NCBI GenBank assembly: GCA_031267485.1
Contig: JAIRYY010000154.1
Location: forward strand, 1-19,384
Direction: 5' to 3'
Source: Tannerella sp.
Lineage (GTDB): Bacteria > Bacteroidota > Bacteroidia > Bacteroidales > Tannerellaceae
Length of the DNA stretch: 19,384 nt
Of the stretch, positions 13,314 through 19,384 are shown piece by piece (within the stretch, counting starts at the first letter, position 1; each line of letters opens with the position of its first letter). The position numbers and the translations under genes are program-made. Below the pieces are notes generated by a model. That model searched no databases. It saw only the letters and a list, made by a program, of their open reading frames with translations, and was not told the origin of the DNA.

Positions 13314-14741
13314 TTATAAGTTGTGTATTATTTTCTCAAGATGCATTCCGCGCGAGCCTTTTATGAGTATTTCGCAGCCCCTCGGCGGATTTGCTTCGAG
13401 GTATTCGTTCAGCCCGTCAACGTCCCTGAAGCATGTGAACGTCTGTCCGGCGGCGGAAAACTGTTCGCCGCAGAGCAGGACGCTGTCAAACCCGCACTTT
13501 TTGACAAGCGCGATTATTTCCCCGTGCAGTTCGGGGCTTCTCTCGCCAAGCTCCAGCATGTCGCCGAGAATGACGGCTTTCCGCAACGGCGCGGAATCCC
13601 CGCGGGAGAATGTCGTGCCGGAAAGCTCCTTTTCCTCCTCCGGCGGCGGCGTGCGGCCGGGCCGGCTTTCCGCTGAAGCGAAGTTTTCCAGCGCCGCCCT
13701 CATGCTGCTTGGATTGGCGTTGTATGCGTCGATGACCAGCGTGTTGCCGGCCGTTTTTTTTCGCTGCGAGCGGCTGTTTGCCGGCTCGTAGGCCGATATT
13801 GCCCCGTTTATCAGTCCGGGCGGGACGTGGAAGTGAAGTCCGGCTGCAATTGCGGCCAGCGCATTGCCCAGGTTGTAATCGCCAACCAGACGCGTCTCCA
13901 CGTCGTAAGCCTCCACGTCCGGCGACGCGGCGCCCGGCGTTTGCCACCGGAACGAAAGGAACGGGTAGTTGTGCGTAACCTTTCCCGTGACGGACGGCGC
14001 TTTTCCGCCGGAAACATTTCCCGCGTCGCTACGCCGCGGCGATACGTCCGGGATTTTGCCATAGACTGTTTTTTCGATTCCTTCCGCCATTTCTGTCAGG
14101 TACCGGTTGTCCCCGTCGATAAAAATCCGTCCGTCCGTCCGCCTTAGGAAATCGTACAGTTCGCCTTTTGCCCGCACGACGCCCTCGAACGAACCGAACC
14201 CTTCCAGGTGAGCGTATCCGACGTTTGTGATGAGACCGTAATCGGGGAGGGCGATTTCCGCCAGGTCGCGGATTTCTCCGGGGTGGTTGGCGCCCATTTC
14301 CACGACGGCTATTTCGTGCCGGCCGGTCAGCCGGAGCAGCGTCAGCGGCACGCCTATGTGATTGTTGAGATTGCCCTCCGTAAACAGTACGCTGTACTTT
14401 TGCGACAGGACTTTCGCCATCAGTTCCTTTGTCGTTGTTTTCCCGTTCGTGCCCGTGATGCCGATTACCGTGACGCCCAGCGTGCGCCGGTGGAGGCGTG
14501 CGAGCTGCTGCAACGTCTCGAGCGCGTTGTCAACGAGTATTGTCCGTTCGCCGGCCCATGCGGCAGCGTCATCGATAACCGCATGGGAGCATCCGGCCTG
14601 CAGCGCCTTTTCCGCGTAGGCGTTGCCGTCGGACGATTCGCCCCGGAGCGCGAAAAACAGGGCGCCGGGCGGACATGCGCGGCTGTCCGTAGTGACGGCA
14701 GGGCGCTGTTTATATAATGTATACAGTTCCGCTATGTTCAT
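13314..14741 (-). CDS. murF: UDP-N-acetylmuramoyl-tripeptide--D-alanyl-D-alanine ligase
   Basis: MurF adds D-Ala-D-Ala to the UDP-MurNAc-tripeptide in cytoplasmic peptidoglycan precursor synthesis. The start is taken at MNIAELYTLYKQRP; an upstream in-frame codon would add nine residues unlike the family. The ATP loop is VIGITGTNGKTTTKELMAKV, followed by VEMGANHPGEI, the DYNLGNALAAIAAG segment and DAYNANPSSM, all in expected order. At 475 residues it is some 40 longer than the Bacteroides enzymes I recall. The excess lies in two low-complexity, loop-like stretches, about residues 229-255 and 355-389. It is the first gene of the operon with the ammonia-lyase, so the secondary-metabolism genes would be read from the promoter of an essential cell-wall gene. 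Confidence 0.92.
   Translation of the reverse strand: MNIAELYTLYKQRPAVTTDSRACPPGALFFALRGESSDGNAYAEKALQAGCSHAVIDDAAAWAGERTILVDNALETLQQLARLHRRTLGVTVIGITGTNGKTTTKELMAKVLSQKYSVLFTEGNLNNHIGVPLTLLRLTGRHEIAVVEMGANHPGEIRDLAEIALPDYGLITNVGYAHLEGFGSFEGVVRAKGELYDFLRRTDGRIFIDGDNRYLTEMAEGIEKTVYGKIPDVSPRRSDAGNVSGGKAPSVTGKVTHNYPFLSFRWQTPGAASPDVEAYDVETRLVGDYNLGNALAAIAAGLHFHVPPGLINGAISAYEPANSRSQRKKTAGNTLVIDAYNANPSSMRAALENFASAESRPGRTPPPEEEKELSGTTFSRGDSAPLRKAVILGDMLELGERSPELHGEIIALVKKCGFDSVLLCGEQFSAAGQTFTCFRDVDGLNEYLEANPPRGCEILIKGSRGMHLEKIIHNL
13601..13629. repeat. Imperfect inverted repeat copy within murF insert 2
   Basis: On the plus strand this segment contains CGCGGGAGAATGT and then CCGGAAAGC. The complement of 14002-14025 contains CGCGGGAAATGTTTCCGG and then GGAAAAGC, so the two form an imperfect inverted pair within one gene. 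Both lie in the extra stretches that lengthen this MurF. Confidence 0.3.
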
Positions 14742-14840
14742 GTTCTTACTGCGGCTGACAGCCTGCAACCTTCGGCGCAGACCGGATTCGACAACGTTGA
14801 CGATTGGTTCATGTTCGCTTCATACGATTATTTTGCGACG

Positions 14841-14871
14841 CAAAAGTAATTTATATTGGGTTATTTTCATA
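14841..14871 (-). promoter_or_regulatory. Promoter of the murF operon
   Basis: Read on the minus strand, TACTTTTG (complement of 14841-14848) is a full match to TAnnTTTG. TATG lies exactly 19 bases further up (14868-14871), three of four matches to the -33 TTTG. The murF start is about 100 bases downstream. It overlaps the -7 element of the divergent folP promoter by two bases. Confidence 0.6.
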
Positions 14872-14877
14872 CATTTG
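14870..14877 (+). promoter_or_regulatory. -7 element of the folP-cdaA promoter
   Basis: TACATTTG matches TAnnTTTG fully and lies about 75 bases before the chosen folP start. No TTTG is found at the -33 position, where the sequence reads TAAT, so this is a half-match that may need an activator. Confidence 0.5.
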
Positions 14878-14951
14878 CGGACTAAAAAGTTTCTTTTGAA
14901 TGATTCGATAGCATTGCGGACGGAGGACATCCGCGTGAATTTTAAGTGTTT

Positions 14952-15797
14952 ATGACGATAGTTAAAATGTTGAATATGAAAGGCAAGTTGTGGCCGCTGG
15001 ATACGCCCGCTGTGATGGGCATACTCAATGTGACGCCCGATTCGTTTTACGCGGAGAGCCGGCAGCAAAGCGAAGCGGCCGTCGCCGGGCGCATCGAAAC
15101 GATAATTGCCGAAGGCGGCGCCCTGGTCGACCTCGGCGGATATTCCTCCCGCCCCGACGCGGCGGATGTATCCGCCGAAGAGGAATGGCGCAGGATTGAA
15201 CCGGCTCTGGCGAGGTTGCTGCGCGATTATCCCGATATTCCCGTGTCGCTCGACACGTTCCGGGCGGACGTCGCGCGGCGTGCCGTGGAAGAATACGGGG
15301 TTGCCGTAATCAACGATATTTCCGGCGGCAACATGGACGGAAACATGTTCGAAACGGTGGCGCGGCTCAATGTGCCCTACGTGCTCATGCACATGCGCGG
15401 CACGCCGCAGACGATGCGGCAGCATACGGACTATCATCATCTCTTCGAGGACATCATGCTCTATTTTGCCGGAAAGATACGGGCGCTGAGGCTGGCTGGC
15501 GTCAACGACATCATCGTCGACCCCGGTTTCGGATTCGCCAAGACGCCGGATCAGAACTACGAACTCATGCGCTATCTGAACGAGTTCCGGGCGATGACGG
15601 AATGTCCGCTGCTGGTCGGAATATCGCGCAAAAGGATGATATACGACCTGCTGGACTGTACGGCGGAAGAAAGTCTGAACGGCACGACGGCGCTCAATAC
15701 GTTCGCACTGCTCAACGGAGCGGATATGCTGCGGGTGCACGACGTGAAAGCGGCCGTCGAAGCCGTAAAAATCACAAACAAGTTAAAACACGGATAA
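14952..15797 (+). CDS. folP: Dihydropteroate synthase
   Basis: FolP joins p-aminobenzoate to 6-hydroxymethyl-7,8-dihydropterin diphosphate in folate synthesis and is the sulfonamide target. From the ATG at 14952 the protein has 281 residues. AVMGILNVTPDSFY holds the pterin-site loop 1, followed by DLGGYSSRPDA, VSLDTFRADVAR, INDISGGN, LMHMRGTPQTM, VDPGFGFAKT and VGISRKRM, the complete series of TIM-barrel loops. Starts at GTG 14946 and at ATG 14967 or 14976 are possible; 14952 gives the usual length before the first strand. The stop is one base from the cdaA start, so the two form an operon, as is common in this phylum. Confidence 0.93.
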   Translation: MTIVKMLNMKGKLWPLDTPAVMGILNVTPDSFYAESRQQSEAAVAGRIETIIAEGGALVDLGGYSSRPDAADVSAEEEWRRIEPALARLLRDYPDIPVSLDTFRADVARRAVEEYGVAVINDISGGNMDGNMFETVARLNVPYVLMHMRGTPQTMRQHTDYHHLFEDIMLYFAGKIRALRLAGVNDIIVDPGFGFAKTPDQNYELMRYLNEFRAMTECPLLVGISRKRMIYDLLDCTAEESLNGTTALNTFALLNGADMLRVHDVKAAVEAVKITNKLKHG

Positions 15798-15798
15798 T

Positions 15799-16569
15799 AT
15801 GTTCACTTCATTCGGGATAAAAGACGCAATAGATATCATCCTGGTGGCATTTTTTATGTACCAGACGTACAAACTCATGAAAAGTTCCGGCACGCTGACC
15901 ATCTTCAGCGGCGTCATATCCATCATTGCCGTCTGGGTGCTTGTCTCGCAGGTGCTGGAGATGCGTCTCATAGGCGCCATACTTGACAAGGTCATCAGTG
16001 TCGGTTTTATTGTGCTGGTCATCATCTTCCAGGATGAAATACGCCGGTTCCTCATGGCGCTTGGCTCCAACAGGGGATGGCGTTTCCTCTACAACATCTT
16101 CAGGAAGAAGGACGACGCCTCCGGGAACCAGAAATTCGTCGCGCCGGTCGTGCTGGCCTGCCTGAACCTTGCCCGGAAAAAGACCGGCGCCCTCATTGTG
16201 ATACAGCACGAAATGGATTTGTCCACCTACATCCAGACCGGAGAAATGTTTACCGCCGACGTGAATGCCCGCCTTATCGAAAATATCTTTTTCAAGAACA
16301 GTCCGCTCCACGACGGGGCGATGATTATCGTCGACAGCGAAATCAAAGCCGCCGGATGCATCCTGCCGGTGGCGCACAACGTCGCCATGCCGAAAGACAT
16401 GGGCCTGCGTCACCGCTCCGGCCTCGGGATGTCTATCGAAACGGACGCTCTGGTTATCATCGTATCCGAAGAAAGAGGCGCCATTACCGTCGCGCACAAC
16501 GGCAAACTCAGCAAGGCCATCTCGGCCGAAGATTTGCAGCAGATTCTCACCGGCGAAAAGGAGGTGTGA
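15799..16569 (+). CDS. cdaA: Diadenylate cyclase CdaA (cyclic-di-AMP synthase)
   Basis: CdaA condenses two ATP to cyclic-di-AMP, a messenger for potassium and osmotic balance and cell-wall homeostasis. The 256-residue protein begins with three hydrophobic membrane segments (about residues 8-28, 34-52 and 60-78, including IIAVWVLVSQVLEM and VGFIVLVIIF). The DAC domain follows. Its catalytic signatures are the DGA motif in NSPLHDGAMIIVDS and the RHR motif in GLRHRSGLGMS, both intact. The gene begins one base after folP ends and is followed by an intrinsic terminator, so folP-cdaA is a closed two-gene unit. Unlike in Firmicutes, no ybbR or glmM gene follows. Confidence 0.94.
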   Translation: MFTSFGIKDAIDIILVAFFMYQTYKLMKSSGTLTIFSGVISIIAVWVLVSQVLEMRLIGAILDKVISVGFIVLVIIFQDEIRRFLMALGSNRGWRFLYNIFRKKDDASGNQKFVAPVVLACLNLARKKTGALIVIQHEMDLSTYIQTGEMFTADVNARLIENIFFKNSPLHDGAMIIVDSEIKAAGCILPVAHNVAMPKDMGLRHRSGLGMSIETDALVIIVSEERGAITVAHNGKLSKAISAEDLQQILTGEKEV

Positions 16570-16585
16570 AGCCTTGTGTATGTCG

Positions 16586-16625
16586 TCGGCCGTCAGCCAT
16601 AAAAAAGATTCGGCCGATTTTTTTT
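16586..16625 (+). terminator. Intrinsic terminator of folP-cdaA
   Basis: TCGGCCG (16586-16592) pairs with CGGCCGA (16611-16617) across an 18-base loop, followed by eight T (16618-16625), 16 bases after the cdaA stop. The last T bases also serve as the start of the -33 TTTG of the next promoter. Confidence 0.75.
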
Positions 16626-16653
16626 GTATTCCCCCCGGATTGTATTACTTTTG
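16623..16653 (+). promoter_or_regulatory. Promoter of aroK-korA-korB
   Basis: TTTG at 16623-16626, a 19-base spacer and TACTTTTG at 16646-16653 match the Bacteroidota -33/-7 consensus completely. The aroK start is only 22 bases downstream, so the leader is very short. Confidence 0.8.
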
Positions 16654-16674
16654 CGGCTTATAAACAAAGGCTTT

Positions 16675-17211
16675 ATGATGCGTATTTTCCTGATAGGCTA
16701 TATGGGAGCAGGTAAAACTACACTTGGAAAAGTTTTATCGCGGCGGATGAATCTTTCTTATATTGACACGGATCATTTCATAGAAAACCGTTACCGGAAG
16801 AAGGTTGGCGAGATATTTGCCACCGAGGGGGAGGCGCGTTTCCGGGATATGGAACGCCGCATACTGCGCGAGGTTTCGGAGATTGAAAACGTTGTCGTGT
16901 CGACCGGAGGAGGCCTGCCGTGCTATCATGGCAACATGGAAATAATGAATGATGCGGGAACGACGGTCTATCTGCAGGTGTCGGTGGAAGAACTTGCCGC
17001 GCGGCTGCAGGCGAGCAGAACGGTACGCCCCGTTTTGCAGAATCGGTCGGGGGACGAACTGGCTGATTTTATCAGGGAGAGCCTGGACAGGCGCAGGCCT
17101 TTTTATGAACAGGCCGGGATTTGCTTTAATGCGGATCCGATGTACACGGAATGTGGCGCGGAAGCGTTGGCGGAAAAACTGGAGTTGCTTATTTATAATC
17201 AAACCAAATAG
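16675..17211 (+). CDS. aroK: Shikimate kinase
   Basis: AroK phosphorylates shikimate with ATP in the route to chorismate, hence to aromatic amino acids and p-aminobenzoate. The 178-residue protein starts MMRIFLIGYMGAGKTTLG, which holds the Walker A loop; the second ATG at 16678 is the alternative start. Shikimate is bound by the aspartates of YIDTDHF, the arginine in FRDMERRIL and the glycine-rich VVSTGGGLPC. The lid carries RTVRPVL. Length is normal for the family. It is 13 bases before korA and shares its promoter. It supplies the same aromatic pathway that feeds tyrosine to the ammonia-lyase and p-aminobenzoate to FolP elsewhere in the window, but no direct link is shown. Confidence 0.93.
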   Translation: MMRIFLIGYMGAGKTTLGKVLSRRMNLSYIDTDHFIENRYRKKVGEIFATEGEARFRDMERRILREVSEIENVVVSTGGGLPCYHGNMEIMNDAGTTVYLQVSVEELAARLQASRTVRPVLQNRSGDELADFIRESLDRRRPFYEQAGICFNADPMYTECGAEALAEKLELLIYNQTK

Positions 17212-17224
17212 ATAGAAATTCAAC

Positions 17225-19081
17225 ATGACGGAACAAACAAAAGTGAAAGCGCTGGATCAGATCGTGATCCGTTTTTCGGGAGACAGCGGCGACGGGATGC
17301 AATTGACCGGAACGATATTTTCCAACCTGTCGGCTATTTTCGGGAATGACATTTCGACTTTCCCTGACTATCCCGCCGAGGTAAGGGCGCCGCAAGGCTC
17401 ACTGAGCGGAATATCGGGTTTCCAGGTGCATCTGGGAGCGAAGAAAATATTTACGCCCGGCGATAAGGCCGACGTGCTGGTGGCAATGAATCCGGCGGCG
17501 CTGAAAGTGAACGTGAAAAATTTGAAACCCGATTCGATTATTATTATCGATACGGATTCTTTTCAGAAAAGGGACCTCGAAAAGGCGGAATACAGTACCG
17601 AAGACCCTTTTGAGGAACTCGAGCTGGAAGACCGGCAGGTCATAGCCGCGCCCGTCTCGACGATGGTACGCGACGGACTGGCGGAGTTCGGGCTTGACAG
17701 CAAGGCGGCTTTGCGCTGTAAGAACATGTTTACGCTGGGACTCGTCTGCTGGCTGTTCGACCGCCCTGTGGACGAGGCGATGAAGATGCTGCAGAATAAA
17801 TTCGCCAAAAAACCGGTTATCGCCCAGGCCAATATCAAGGCGCTGACGGACGGTTACAATTATGGCCACAATATTCAAGCCTCCGTTTCGACATACCGTA
17901 TTGAAGGGACAAAGGTGGAGCCGGGCATATACAAGGATGTGAACGGTAACAATGCCATTTCTTACGGATTGATTGCCGCCGCCGAAAAGGCGGGATTGAG
18001 GCTGTTTCTGGGAAGTTACCCGATTACGCCCGCAACGGAAATCCTGCAGGAACTGTCGAAACATAAGAACCTGGGCGTTATCACCATACAGGCCGAGGAC
18101 GAGATTGCCGGGATATGTACCGCCATTGGCGCGAGCTTTGCCGGATGTCTTGGCGTGACTTCCACGTCCGGGCCCGGCCTGGCGCTGAAAAGCGAAGCCA
18201 TCGGACTGGCCGTGATTGCCGAACTGCCCCTTGTCGTCGTCGACGTGCAGCGCGGCGGCCCTTCGACCGGCATGCCTACCAAAAGCGAACAGGCCGACCT
18301 TATGCAGGTGCTGTATGGCCGGAACGGCGAAAGTCCGGTCGTCGTGCTGGCTGCCGCCACGCCTGCGAACTGTTTCGACATGGCGTTCTGGGCGGGCAAA
18401 CTGGCCGTGGAACACATGACGCCGGTCGTTTTGCTGTCGGATGCGTTCCTCGCAAACGGCTCTTCCGCATGGCGTATTCCCGACCTGGATGATTATCCCG
18501 GAATAAAGCCTAATTATGTAAGCAATTATGAGGAGGAAGCGCCCTGGAAGCCCTACCGCCGCGACAGGGATTCGCTTGTGCGCTACTGGGCGACGCCCGG
18601 TACGGAAGGGTTTGCACACCGTATCGGCGGACTGGAGAAGGATTATGATACGAGTTCCATCTCGACCGACCCGATGAATCACCAGAAGATGGTCATGACG
18701 CGTCAGGCGAAGATTGATAAAATCGCCGGTTTCATCCCCTGGCTGGAAGCCGTCGGCGATTCCGACGCCGAACTTTTGCTGGTAGGGTGGGGCGGAACAT
18801 ACGGCCATCTGTATGAAACGATGGAAATCATGCAGTCGAGAGGCCGGAAAGTCGCACTGGCGCATTTCCGTTTCATCAGTCCGCTGCCCGAAAATACGGA
18901 GGAGGTACTGAAACGGTATAAAAAGGTGATTGTCGCCGAACAGAATAACGGGCAGTTTGCGAATTATCTGCGCAGTAAGGTGAATGACTTTAATCCATAC
19001 CGGTTCAACCGTATAAAAGGACAGCCATTCATCGTGTCGCGCCTGGTGGAGGAATTTACCAAAATACTGGAAAATTCGTGA
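17225..19081 (+). CDS. korA: 2-oxoacid:ferredoxin oxidoreductase, fused gamma-alpha subunit
   Basis: This subunit belongs to enzymes that oxidatively decarboxylate 2-oxoacids, typically 2-oxoglutarate, to acyl-CoA with reduction of ferredoxin. In 618 residues the gamma domain comes first (FSGDSGDGMQLTG, about residues 12-190), then the alpha-chain domain with GSYPITPATEILQELSKH, QAEDEIAGICTAIGASFAG, TSTSGPGLALKSEAIGLA and RGGPSTGMPTKSEQADL, which line the thiamine pyrophosphate pyrimidine site. A C-terminal domain with LLLVGWGGTYGH follows. The fused form with a separate beta subunit fits KorAB of Bacteroidota. It is followed after 31 bases by korB. The 2-oxoglutarate preference is inferred from the arrangement; 2-oxoisovalerate or other 2-oxoacids are not excluded. 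Confidence 0.88.
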   Translation: MTEQTKVKALDQIVIRFSGDSGDGMQLTGTIFSNLSAIFGNDISTFPDYPAEVRAPQGSLSGISGFQVHLGAKKIFTPGDKADVLVAMNPAALKVNVKNLKPDSIIIIDTDSFQKRDLEKAEYSTEDPFEELELEDRQVIAAPVSTMVRDGLAEFGLDSKAALRCKNMFTLGLVCWLFDRPVDEAMKMLQNKFAKKPVIAQANIKALTDGYNYGHNIQASVSTYRIEGTKVEPGIYKDVNGNNAISYGLIAAAEKAGLRLFLGSYPITPATEILQELSKHKNLGVITIQAEDEIAGICTAIGASFAGCLGVTSTSGPGLALKSEAIGLAVIAELPLVVVDVQRGGPSTGMPTKSEQADLMQVLYGRNGESPVVVLAAATPANCFDMAFWAGKLAVEHMTPVVLLSDAFLANGSSAWRIPDLDDYPGIKPNYVSNYEEEAPWKPYRRDRDSLVRYWATPGTEGFAHRIGGLEKDYDTSSISTDPMNHQKMVMTRQAKIDKIAGFIPWLEAVGDSDAELLLVGWGGTYGHLYETMEIMQSRGRKVALAHFRFISPLPENTEEVLKRYKKVIVAEQNNGQFANYLRSKVNDFNPYRFNRIKGQPFIVSRLVEEFTKILENS

Positions 19082-19112
19082 TGTAATATAAACATGTAAA
19101 ACTTTAAGAAAT

Positions 19113-19384
19113 ATGAATACAATATACGAACCCAAAAATTACAAAAGTGATCAGTATGTGCGCTGGTGCCCGGGCTGTGGCGACCATGCGGCGTTGAATT
19201 GCCTGCACAGGGCGATGGCGGAGACCGGCATTCCTCCGCATCAGGTGGCCGTTATCTCCGGAATCGGCTGTTCTTCGCGTTTGCCGTACTATATGGATAC
19301 GTACGGTTTTCACACGATTCACGGGCGTGGCGCGGCGATTGCGACCGGCGTAAAGACAGCCCGCCCCGACTTGAGCGTATGGCT
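19113..19384 (+). CDS. korB: 2-oxoacid:ferredoxin oxidoreductase, beta subunit (partial)
   Basis: The frame opens at ATG 19113 and stays open to the window edge, giving the first 90 residues. [19 protein letters not shown] contains the CPGCG iron-sulfur and thiamine-pyrophosphate motif of beta subunits. [19 protein letters not shown] and [13 protein letters not shown] are also family hallmarks. With korA it forms the heterodimer that carries the active centre. About 240 more residues are expected beyond the window. Confidence 0.9.
   Translation, partial: MNTIYEPKNYKSDQYVRWCPGCGDHAALNCLHRAMAETGIPPHQVAVISGIGCSSRLPYYMDTYGFHTIHGRGAAIATGVKTARPDLSVW

Noticed and set aside
17399..19135. Long minus-strand open frame of 578 codons opposite korA
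   Set aside because: It lies entirely antisense to a well-conserved gene, its product is rich in His, Arg and Gln without any recognisable motif, and its existence is explained by GC-rich codon use on the other strand.

Overview
The window looks like a chromosomal segment of a Bacteroidota bacterium, most likely order Bacteroidales. Promoters fit the phylum's -33 TTTG / -7 TAnnTTTG pattern. There is a SusC-type TonB-receptor fragment, a folP-cdaA pair, a KorA with the gamma domain fused at its N-terminus, and a tyrosine ammonia-lyase closely resembling (from memory) the Flavobacterium johnsoniae flexirubin-cluster enzyme. Genus cannot be set from the sequence alone. The first 1.2 kb is AT-richer and looks accessory; the rest is GC-richer.

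Left part (1-1256, + strand): the C-terminal end of an AAA+ ATPase overlaps a small protein built of 37-residue repeats, followed by a decayed ISAon1-type transposase remnant.

Next (1257-5170, - strand): a tight three-gene operon encodes a threonine-synthase-like PLP enzyme, an acidic-substrate DAACS symporter and an exported fumarate-reductase-type flavoprotein. Upstream (5251-6805, - strand) are a truncated TonB-dependent receptor and an intact PstS-like binding protein with a 42-codon leader ORF. The PstS-like gene and the three-gene operon share one promoter architecture: an identical -7 octamer with a near-identical 22-bp palindrome exactly 20 bp upstream. The operon leader also carries a scar matching the last codons of the PstS-like gene, suggesting promoter capture after a duplication and deletion.

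Centre (7000-8865): a tandem array of 21-bp units, mostly carrying GAGAGCTCTC, then a B12-binding radical SAM gene on the + strand. It converges, two bases apart, on a - strand operon (14741 down to 8868): murF, tyrosine ammonia-lyase, an unrecognised 125-aa protein, a glycerolipid-type acyltransferase and a PaaK-type AMP ligase. Together these could make, activate and transfer p-coumarate, as in flexirubin or aryl-polyene pathways, yet no ketosynthase or carrier protein is visible. This is the best candidate here for an undescribed system.

Right part (14841-19384, + strand): overlapping divergent promoters separate murF from folP-cdaA (folate synthesis and cyclic-di-AMP synthesis). A terminator whose U-tract overlaps the next promoter leads to aroK-korA-korB (shikimate kinase and 2-oxoacid:ferredoxin oxidoreductase); korB runs off the window.
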